Shown piece after piece: positions 1 to 4,780 of a DNA stretch of 8,803 nt (position 1 is the stretch's first letter; each line of letters begins with the position of its first letter). The translations under genes were made by a program, and so were the position numbers. Source of the stretch: Pseudomonas sp. GTDB lineage: Bacteria > Pseudomonadota > Gammaproteobacteria > Pseudomonadales > Pseudomonadaceae. The notes under the pieces were generated by a model. The model saw only the letters and a list, made by a program, of their open reading frames with translations. It did not search any database and was not told the origin of the DNA. The stretch lies in the NCBI RefSeq assembly GCF_030147005.1, contig NZ_JASLAW010000140.1, positions 1-8,803 of the forward strand. The letters are read 5' to 3'.

Positions 1-77
1 AACTGCTCGATCAGTTCTTGGGGGATCGAGGGTAACTCCCTCGCTGCTGCATTGGCGGGCTTCTTTTTAGTCGGCAT
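1..77 (-). CDS. IS256-family transposase, N-terminal fragment (cut by window edge)
   Basis: Reading the minus strand from the ATG at 77-75 gives 25 codons, starting MPTKKKPANAAAREL and continuing PSIPQELIEQ, still open at the window edge. The basic MPTKKKP start followed by a P-x-ELI-x-Q segment is what I know from Pseudomonas IS256-family (mutator-type DDE) transposases; the catalytic domain lies outside the window. An AGAGG ribosome binding site sits 7 nt before the ATG. An ATG 4 nt further upstream is out of frame and hits a stop after four codons, so 77 is the start. The family identification rests on a short N-terminus only. Whether the transposase is intact or decayed cannot be judged here. 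Its 5' side faces a probable IS end at 130 and then a truncated REP-type repeat, which fits a transposon terminus. Confidence 0.7.
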   Translation of the reverse strand, partial: MPTKKKPANAAARELPSIPQELIEQ

Positions 78-130
78 ACATGCACCTCTAGCTACATGTT
101 ATGCCCGAACACAAAATTTCTGACAGTCTC
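78..130 (-). mobile_element. Terminal end of the IS256-like insertion sequence
   Basis: This 53-bp stretch lies between the transposase start codon and the first base of the truncated REP element. Read on the minus strand it begins GAGACTGTCAGAAATTTTGT, a GAGACTGTCAG-type terminus that resembles IS256-family inverted repeats as I remember them. The boundary at 130/131 is supported by comparison with the intact repeat at 2540-2706: homology starts abruptly at GACTGCT (131; partner at 2634). The other IS end and the target duplication lie outside the window, so the exact boundary is inferred. Confidence 0.55.
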
Positions 131-212
131 GACTGCTGCGCAGTCCAGCGGGAGCAAGCTCCCTCGCCACGGTAAAGCGCTCCTCCTTAACTGACTGGCA
201 TTAGGGCTTGCC
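131..212. repeat. Half copy of the composite REP/inverted-repeat element, interrupted by the IS
   Basis: Positions 131-170 match 2634-2673 at 39 of 40 bases: a GACTGC-TGC-GCAGTC hairpin, then a REP hairpin GGGAGC-AA-GCTCCC. After a 15-nt spacer of unrelated sequence comes the terminal repeat CTTAACTGACTGGCATTA (186-203), identical to 2689-2706, where the spacer is also 15 nt. It ends in GGGCTTGCC (204-212), comparable to the GGGCAAGCCC next to the intact copy. The left arm found in the intact copy is absent; the IS end lies in its place. Confidence 0.8.
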
Positions 213-254
213 ACGGCACGCCAGCGCCCACATGTTTAATCCGTATTTATGCCA

Positions 255-1208
255 TCAAGGCTTTACCAGCCGCGCATCCAGGCTGTTCTGCGCCAGGCGT
301 TTGGCCTGGTCCTGAGTCATGCCCAGGGAGGTGTACAGCGCGTGGAAGTTCTCGGTGACATAACCGCCGAAGTAGGCCGGGTCGTCCGAGTTCACCGTCA
401 CCTTCACGCCACGCTCGAGCATGTCGAGGATGTTGTGCTGGGCCATGTCGTCAAATACGCAGAGCTTGGTATTGGACAGTGGGCAAACGGTCAACGGGAT
501 CTGCTCGTCGATGATGCGCTGCATCAGGCGCTCGTCTTCGATGGCGCGCACGCCGTGGTCGATACGCTGGATTTTGAGCAGGTCGATGGCTTCCCAGATG
601 TACTCGGGCGGGCCTTCTTCGCCGGCGTGGGCCACGGTGAGGAAGCCTTCGTGACGGGCGCGGTCGAACACACGCTGGAACTTGCTCGGCGGGTGACCCA
701 TTTCCGAGCTGTCCAGGCCCACGGCGACGAACGCGTCACGGAATGGCAGCGCCTGGTCGAGGGTTTTCTCGGCTTCGGCTTCGCTCAGGTGGCGCAGGAA
801 GCTGAGGATCAAGCCGCTGGTAATGCCCAGTTGCTGCTCGCCATCTTTGAGCGCGGCAGCGATGCCGTTGAGCACCACTTCGAACGGCACGCCACGGTCG
901 GTGTGGGTTTGCGGGTCGAAGAAGGGTTCGGTGTGGATCACGTTCTGGGCTTTGCAGCGCAGCAGGTAGGCCCAGGTCAGGTCGTAGAAGTCCTGGGAGG
1001 TGCGCAGCACATCGGCGCCTTTGTAATACAGGTCGAGAAACTCTTGCAGATTGTTGAAGGCGTAGGCCTTGCGCAGGGTTTCGACGTCGTTCCAGGGCAG
1101 CGCAATCTTGTTGCGTTCGGCCAGGGCGAACAGCAGCTCAGGCTCCAGCGAGCCCTCCAGGTGCAGGTGCAGTTCAGCCTTGGGCAGGGCGTTGAGCCAA
1201 TCGTACAT
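255..1208 (-). CDS. add: Adenine deaminase / adenosine deaminase-family enzyme
   Basis: A cytosolic Zn-dependent amidohydrolase of purine salvage, 317 aa and full length. Visible motifs are HLHLEG (H14 and H16, metal ligands), HAGEEG (H194 metal ligand, E197 catalytic acid), RIDHGVR (H218) and NSDDPAYFGGY (D275 metal ligand, D276). It also carries TEPFFDPQTHTDRG near residue 93, which I associate with the bacterial type-2 subgroup. In P. aeruginosa the orthologue-like PA0148 was characterised as an adenine deaminase (adenine to hypoxanthine) although annotated as adenosine deaminase. By resemblance I expect adenine to be the better substrate here; the symbol add follows common genome annotation. 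The start MYDWLNALPKAELHLHLEG places the first metal motif where the family has it. The ribosome binding site is weak (GATGAGAT about 10 nt upstream). The gene is divergent from the antiporter gene, and its 3' side faces the half repeat. Confidence 0.92.
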   Translation of the reverse strand: MYDWLNALPKAELHLHLEGSLEPELLFALAERNKIALPWNDVETLRKAYAFNNLQEFLDLYYKGADVLRTSQDFYDLTWAYLLRCKAQNVIHTEPFFDPQTHTDRGVPFEVVLNGIAAALKDGEQQLGITSGLILSFLRHLSEAEAEKTLDQALPFRDAFVAVGLDSSEMGHPPSKFQRVFDRARHEGFLTVAHAGEEGPPEYIWEAIDLLKIQRIDHGVRAIEDERLMQRIIDEQIPLTVCPLSNTKLCVFDDMAQHNILDMLERGVKVTVNSDDPAYFGGYVTENFHALYTSLGMTQDQAKRLAQNSLDARLVKP

Positions 1209-1329
1209 ATCTAAAATCTCATCAGGTGCAATGGCGGCATTCTACAGGCCATGGCTGAAATAATCGGCAAAACCTGACCAGCAGGAGAGTATTTGATTTA
1301 TTTGCACAAGGGCGGCGTGAACTAAGGTG

Positions 1330-1342
1330 TAACGAAACGTTA
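1330..1342. promoter_or_regulatory. Perfect palindrome TAACG-AAA-CGTTA in the add/antiporter divergent spacer
   Basis: The 193-bp spacer between the divergent deaminase and antiporter genes contains one clear dyad: TAACG, a 3-nt centre, then CGTTA. It lies 60 nt before the antiporter start and 122 nt before the deaminase start. Its size and position suit an operator, but I do not recognise the motif as the site of a named regulator. No convincing sigma70 promoter is visible for either gene. Confidence 0.3.
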
Positions 1343-1401
1343 GCGGCGTGGCGCAGTCTGTACCCCAACGATGACTGATTTGCCGTACTTAAAGGCCCCC
1401 T

Positions 1402-2493
1402 ATGCTCACTTCCCTCAAGCAAGAAAAATTCATGCTGCTGGCGCTGATTGCCGCCATTGCCGCCTACCCGCTGGAACACTGGATGCTCCACAGCGGGCAG
1501 ATAGTGGCGCTGCTCGCCGGCCTCGCTTTGATCGCGTTTATCGTGATGGCGTCGATGCGGGTGGCCCATCATGCCGAGCAACTGGCGGAAAAGGTCGGCG
1601 ACCCCTACGGCACCATGATCCTGACCTTGGCGGCCGTGCTGGTGGAAGTGGTCATCCTGGCAATCATGATGAGCAACGAGCCGTCCCCCACATTGGTGCG
1701 CGACACCATCTATTCGGCGGTGATGCTCGATATCAACGGCATCCTCGGCCTGGCCGCGCTGATGGGCGGAATCAAGCATGGCGAGCAGTCCTACAACGAT
1801 GACTCTGCGCGCACCTACAGTGTGATGATCCTTACCGCCATGGGCGTGTCGATGGTGGTGCCGGAATTCATTCCCGAGGCCGACTGGAAAATTTACTCGG
1901 CCTTCACCATCGGCGCGATGGTGGTGCTCTACACCTTGTTCCTGAGAATGCAGGTGGGGCCGCACAGTTATTTCTTCAGCTACAGCTACCCGGAAAAACG
2001 CCGCAAGAAATTGCCGGAAGAAGAGCAGGCTCCGCCCGTGAACCTCGCGTTCTCGATCGGTACTTTGGTGTTTGGTGTGGTGGTAATTGGTGCGCTGGCC
2101 GAGGTGATGTCCAAGACCCTCGACCTGGGCCTGGAAGGCACAGGCGCCCCGCCGGTGATCACCGCGATTGTCGTGGCGGCTATTTCCGCCGCGCCGGAAA
2201 TCCTCACGGCGTTGCGTGCCGCCTTGGCCAACCGCATGCAGTCGGTGGTGAACATCGCACTGGGTGCCTCGTTGTCGACGGTGATCCTGACGGTGCCGGT
2301 AATGGAAGCGATGGCGCTCTACACCGGCCAGCCGTTCCAGATGGCGATGACGCCGGTGCAGACGGTGATGGTGTTTATCACGCTGATTGTCAGTGCGATC
2401 AATCTCAATGATGGTGAGACCAATGCCATTGAGGGGATGACGCATTTCGTACTGTTTGCGACCTTTATCATGCTGTCGCTGCTGGGGCTATAA
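1402..2493 (+). CDS. ChaA-type calcium:proton antiporter (CaCA superfamily)
   Basis: An inner-membrane cation/proton exchanger, 363 aa, close to the length of E. coli ChaA. It is mostly hydrophobic, with about ten or eleven membrane segments, and has the two alpha-repeats of the CaCA superfamily. The first is around residues 65-90 (GDPYGTMILTLAAVLVEV, with the conserved acidic residue). The second is around 245-300 (ISAAPEILTALRAALANR followed by NIALGASLSTVILTVPV). A charged cytosolic loop, YPEKRRKKLPEEEQ near 195-210, separates the halves, as is typical. The family exports Ca2+, and often Na+ or K+, in exchange for protons, mainly at alkaline pH; the true ion cannot be read from sequence. 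The start is supported by AAAGG at 1391-1395, 6 nt before the ATG. An ORF in another frame from 1371 is a shadow. The gene appears to be a single transcription unit. Confidence 0.88.
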   Translation: MLTSLKQEKFMLLALIAAIAAYPLEHWMLHSGQIVALLAGLALIAFIVMASMRVAHHAEQLAEKVGDPYGTMILTLAAVLVEVVILAIMMSNEPSPTLVRDTIYSAVMLDINGILGLAALMGGIKHGEQSYNDDSARTYSVMILTAMGVSMVVPEFIPEADWKIYSAFTIGAMVVLYTLFLRMQVGPHSYFFSYSYPEKRRKKLPEEEQAPPVNLAFSIGTLVFGVVVIGALAEVMSKTLDLGLEGTGAPPVITAIVVAAISAAPEILTALRAALANRMQSVVNIALGASLSTVILTVPVMEAMALYTGQPFQMAMTPVQTVMVFITLIVSAINLNDGETNAIEGMTHFVLFATFIMLSLLGL

Positions 2494-2529
2494 CCGGATT
2501 TTAAGAACACCATAACGCCAAATATGGGA

Positions 2530-2539
2530 GGGCAAGCCC
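2530..2539 (+). repeat. Left 10-bp flanking direct repeat (possible target duplication)
   Basis: GGGCAAGCCC occurs here and again, in the same orientation, at 2707-2716, immediately outside the two terminal inverted repeats. The central AA is AA on both sides. An extension of the inverted repeat would show TT on the right. This favours a duplicated target over a longer inverted repeat, although the target is itself nearly palindromic. Confidence 0.5.
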
Positions 2540-2706
2540 TAATGCCGGTCAGTTAAGCGCTAAAGCAGAAAAACCTGCGACCTGTTGCGAGGGAGCTTGC
2601 TCCCGTTGGGGCGCGAAGCGGCCCCAAAAATGGGACTGCTACGCAGTCCAGCGGGAGCAAGCTCCCTCGCCACAGGGACCGGTTCTGTCTTAACTGACTG
2701 GCATTA
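2540..2706. repeat. Composite inverted-repeat element (MITE-like) carrying two opposed REPs
   Basis: A 167-bp non-coding element. Its ends are TAATGCCGGTCAGTTAAG (2540-2557) and CTTAACTGACTGGCATTA (2689-2706), inverted repeats matching at 17 of 18 positions. Inside are two REP sequences in opposite orientation, at 2587-2625 and 2634-2673. Each has a GGGAGC-loop-GCTCCC hairpin beside GCGAGGG, plus a second hairpin (GGGGCGCGAAGCGGCCCC on the left, GGACTGC-TAC-GCAGTCC on the right). Even the spacers between terminal repeat and REP are partly similar (CAGAA, CCTGT). Opposed REPs are known in Pseudomonas as REPINs, mobilised by RAYT transposases; the added outer terminal repeats suggest a MITE. 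It sits between the antiporter gene and pnuC and could act as a terminator for the antiporter transcript. Confidence 0.8.
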
Positions 2707-2716
2707 GGGCAAGCCC
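2707..2716 (+). repeat. Right 10-bp flanking direct repeat (possible target duplication)
   Basis: Second copy of GGGCAAGCCC, identical and in the same orientation as 2530-2539, abutting the right terminal inverted repeat. In the half copy near the window start, the corresponding flank is GGGCTTGCC (204-212), so the surrounding GGGC and GCC are shared while the two central bases vary. Confidence 0.5.
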
Positions 2717-2755
2717 GCAAAGACGCAAGCCCTTTCGCATTTGCCCACCGGCGTT

Positions 2756-2783
2756 TTGAGGATCGCCCACCTCTGGGTACAAT
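2756..2783 (+). promoter_or_regulatory. Candidate sigma70 promoter for pnuC
   Basis: TTGAGG (2756-2761) and TACAAT (2778-2783) are 16 bp apart, matching the -35 and -10 consensus at 4 and 5 of 6 positions. Transcription would start near 2790, giving a leader of about 26 nt before the pnuC ATG. I see no riboswitch-like fold and no space for one in so short a leader. Confidence 0.45.
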
Positions 2784-2815
2784 CACCGCCCTCTTCCACT
2801 CCCCAAGGAACCGCC

Positions 2816-3379
2816 ATGTCCGGGCTTGAACTGTTCGCCGCCGCACTGGGGGTGATCGCCGTATGGCTGACGGTCAAGCAGAACCCCTGGTGCTGGCCGA
2901 TCGGCCTGGTGATGGTGCTGCTTTACACGTGGGTGTTCTACGACGTGAAGCTCTACTCCGACATGCTGCTGCAGGTGGTCTATGCCGCCCTGCAACTCTA
3001 TGGCTGGTGGCAATGGACCCGCGCCGGGGAGATCAAGCAGGGCCGCCAGGTCACCCGCCTGGGTAGGCCGGCGATCATGGCCGGCCTGGCCGTGGGCGCC
3101 ATTGGCAGCCTGTTGCTCGGCACCGCCATGGCCCACTGGACCGATGCTGCCCAGCCATGGCTCGACGCGGCCCTCACCGGCTTCAGCCTGGTGGCGCAGG
3201 TGTGGATGGCGCAAAAACGCGTGCAATGCTGGCCTCTGTGGATCGTGGTGGACGTGATTTTCGTCGGGCTGTTTCTCTACAAAGGCCTCTACCTCACCGC
3301 CGCGCTCTATGCGCTGTTTACGGTCATTGCCGTGCAAGGCTGGCGTGAATGGCGCGCTGACCCGGCGTTGCGCGCATGA
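2816..3379 (+). CDS. pnuC: Nicotinamide riboside transporter, PnuC family
   Basis: An inner-membrane facilitator for nicotinamide riboside, 187 aa, with about six to seven hydrophobic segments. Family marks are QNPWCWPIGL (residues 22-31), the aromatic QLYGWWQW (60-67) and a C-terminal WPLWIVVDVIF (139-149), all typical of PnuC ligand-pocket regions. The frame stays open upstream to an ATG at 2741, but that extension (residues such as LRIAHLWVQSPPSS) is not PnuC-like and contains the candidate promoter. I chose 2816 because AAGGA lies 6-10 nt before it and the protein then begins in the first membrane segment. The stop overlaps the next gene's start as ATGA, so the two are translationally coupled. 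PnuC relatives also carry thiamine (PnuT) or riboflavin (PnuX). The kinase partner makes nicotinamide riboside the best guess. Confidence 0.9.
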   Translation: MSGLELFAAALGVIAVWLTVKQNPWCWPIGLVMVLLYTWVFYDVKLYSDMLLQVVYAALQLYGWWQWTRAGEIKQGRQVTRLGRPAIMAGLAVGAIGSLLLGTAMAHWTDAAQPWLDAALTGFSLVAQVWMAQKRVQCWPLWIVVDVIFVGLFLYKGLYLTAALYALFTVIAVQGWREWRADPALRA

Positions 3380-3912
3380 AGGTGGTGGTTCTGGCGGGCC
3401 CCGAGTCCAGCGGCAAAAGCTGGCTGGCGGCCGAGCTTCACGCGCACTTCGGTGGGCTGATGGTGGGTGAATACGTGCGCTATTTCATCGACCAGCATCA
3501 ACGCGACACCTGCCTGGGGGATATCCCGGCGATCGCCCGGGGCCAGTTGGCCTGGGAAGACGCGGCGCGAGCCAGGCGTCCGGCATTGCTGATCCTCGAT
3601 ACCCACCTGCTGACCAACAAGCTCTGGAGCCAAACCCTGTTCGGCGATTACCCAGGGTGGCTCGACACTGAACTGCTGGCCCGTCACTACAACCTGCATC
3701 TGCTGCTGTCCCCCGAAGACGTGGAATGGAGCGCCGACGGCCAGCGCTGCCAACCGCAACTGGAGGACCGCCGGGCGTTTTTCCAGGCCAGCCTGGATTG
3801 GATGCAGGCGCACCACCAGCCGGTGAGGGTAATCAGGGGAGACTGGCAAGCGCGCAGGGACGCAGCGTTTGCCGCCGTCGAGCGCTTGCTCGCACCCGCA
3901 AGGGTCGATTAA
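3376..3912 (+). CDS. NadR-like ribosylnicotinamide kinase (AAA-type P-loop ATPase), stand-alone
   Basis: A 178-aa P-loop kinase matching the C-terminal ribosylnicotinamide kinase domain of NadR. It has Walker A GPESSGKS (residues 8-15, K14), the EYVRYF segment (E32, R35) that in NadR-type kinases follows strand 2, a Walker B-like LLILDTHLLT (D75), and a SPEDVEWSADGQR segment (112-124) like the NadR 'D-x-x-W-x-x-DG-x-R' loop. It lacks NadR's N-terminal repressor helix-turn-helix and its NMN adenylyltransferase domain. The expected reaction is ATP-dependent phosphorylation of nicotinamide riboside to NMN in the cytosol, trapping what PnuC admits; another enzyme must adenylylate NMN. Its ATG overlaps the pnuC stop by 4 nt, and its own stop overlaps that of convergent xthA. 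Databases often call such proteins simply 'AAA family ATPase'. The substrate is inferred from family and neighbour. Confidence 0.82.
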   Translation: MKVVVLAGPESSGKSWLAAELHAHFGGLMVGEYVRYFIDQHQRDTCLGDIPAIARGQLAWEDAARARRPALLILDTHLLTNKLWSQTLFGDYPGWLDTELLARHYNLHLLLSPEDVEWSADGQRCQPQLEDRRAFFQASLDWMQAHHQPVRVIRGDWQARRDAAFAAVERLLAPARVD

Positions 3913-4703
3913 CGCTTTTTGCGCGAACCGAGCTGAATCCACGTCGGCGCATGGTCGCTGGCATGCGCCTCGTTGCGCACCCAGGCATCGACACCCGCGT
4001 CCTTGAGATAAGGCTTGAGCGCCGGGTTGAGCAGCAGGTGATCGATGCGCAGGCCGGAATTCTTCTGCCAGTGCTGACGGAAATAGTCCCAGAACGTATA
4101 CACCCGCTCTTCGGGGTACAAATGCCGTAAGGCGTCTGTCCAGCCCTGTTCCAACAGGCGCTGATAGCAGGCGCGGCTCTCGGGCTGCAACAACGCATCC
4201 TTGAGCCAGGAGCGCGGGTTGTAGATGTCCAGGTCGGTGGGCACCACATTGAAATCCCCTGCCAGCAACACCGGATGCTCACTGGCTTGCAACGCCTGGG
4301 CGTAGTCGATCAGGCGCTCGAACCAGGCCAGTTTGTAATCGAATTTCGGCCCCGGTTGCGGGTTGCCATTGGGCAAATAAAGGCAGCCGACCAACACGCC
4401 GTGCACCGCCGCTTCGATGTAGCGGCTTTGGGTGTCGCTGTCATCACCGGGTAAGCCGCGCCGGCTTTCCAGCGGCTGCGCGTCCCTGGCCAGAATCGCG
4501 ACTCCGTTCCACGAAGCCTGGCCCAGGCAAATCGCGCCGTAGCCGGCCGCTTCGAAATCGGCATAGGGAAACAGGCTTTCCGGTGCCTTGAGTTCTTGCA
4601 GGCACACAATGTCCGGCTGCTCACGTGCCAGCCATTGCAGCAGGTTGGGCAGACGGGCACGAATGCCGTTGATATTGAAGGTGGCGATTTTCAGCGCTTT
4701 CAT
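3909..4703 (-). CDS. xthA: Exodeoxyribonuclease III
   Basis: A 264-aa 3'-to-5' exonuclease and AP endonuclease for base-excision repair. It contains the full EEP-fold active site: NINGIRAR (N10), LQELK (E37, metal ligand), CLYLPNG (Y109), GDFNVVPTDLD (D150, N152), RIDHLLLN (D221) and SDHAP (D250, H251). Every catalytic residue is present, so it is not Crc, the Pseudomonas ExoIII-like regulator that has lost them. The frame extends upstream to an ATG at 4763, but those 20 residues lack family resemblance. MKALKIATFNINGIRAR at 4703 fits the usual start, with GAGAGG about 10 nt upstream. That ribosome binding site lies in one arm of a hairpin (4714-4748). The gene follows ggt on the same strand after 77 nt, so co-transcription is possible. 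Its stop codon overlaps that of the kinase gene on the other strand. Confidence 0.93.
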   Translation of the reverse strand: MKALKIATFNINGIRARLPNLLQWLAREQPDIVCLQELKAPESLFPYADFEAAGYGAICLGQASWNGVAILARDAQPLESRRGLPGDDSDTQSRYIEAAVHGVLVGCLYLPNGNPQPGPKFDYKLAWFERLIDYAQALQASEHPVLLAGDFNVVPTDLDIYNPRSWLKDALLQPESRACYQRLLEQGWTDALRHLYPEERVYTFWDYFRQHWQKNSGLRIDHLLLNPALKPYLKDAGVDAWVRNEAHASDHAPTWIQLGSRKKR

Positions 4704-4713
4704 GGGATGGGGT

Positions 4714-4748
4714 CCTCTCTGGGCTCTTTGGGGTAGAGCCTGGAGAGG
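4714..4748 (-). promoter_or_regulatory. Hairpin covering the xthA ribosome binding site
   Basis: In the ggt-xthA spacer, CCTCTC-TG-GGCTCT (4714-4727) and AGAGCC-TG-GAGAGG (4735-4748) form a stem of two 6-bp helices around a 2x2 internal mismatch, with a 7-nt loop. In the xthA-sense RNA the 3' arm ends in GAGAGG, the probable Shine-Dalgarno of xthA, 10 nt before its ATG. No T-tract follows, so it is unlikely to be a simple intrinsic terminator. Confidence 0.5.
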
Positions 4749-4780
4749 CGGCAGATGTTCCATGCGGGAGCGAGTCGGTA

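Noticed and set aside
131..170. CRISPR-like repeats formed by the REP sequences
   Set aside because: The copies are dispersed, inverted and not separated by regular unique spacers, and no cas genes are present. They fit Pseudomonas REPs.
249..1214. Plus-strand open frame of 321 codons across the deaminase gene
   Set aside because: It is the antisense shadow of the deaminase, which has all its family motifs on the minus strand. The plus-strand product has no recognisable domain and no ribosome binding site.
1222..2445. Minus-strand open frame of 407 codons across the antiporter gene
   Set aside because: The product is rich in His, Arg and Gln, as expected from the complement of a membrane-protein gene. 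The plus strand encodes a coherent transporter with both alpha-repeats.
2716..2815. Riboswitch (NAD- or TPP-type) in front of pnuC
   Set aside because: The predicted leader is only about 26 nt, and no matching conserved core or stem arrangement is visible in the 100 nt before the gene.
2553..2846. Minus-strand frame of 97 codons between the antiporter gene and pnuC
   Set aside because: It lies mostly over the REP/inverted-repeat element and its sequence is explained by that repeat. No ribosome binding site or domain supports it.
3909..4703. Crc, the ExoIII-like catabolite repression protein of Pseudomonas
   Set aside because: Crc has lost the nuclease active-site residues. This protein keeps E37, D150, N152, D221, D250 and H251 and has the ExoIII-type start.
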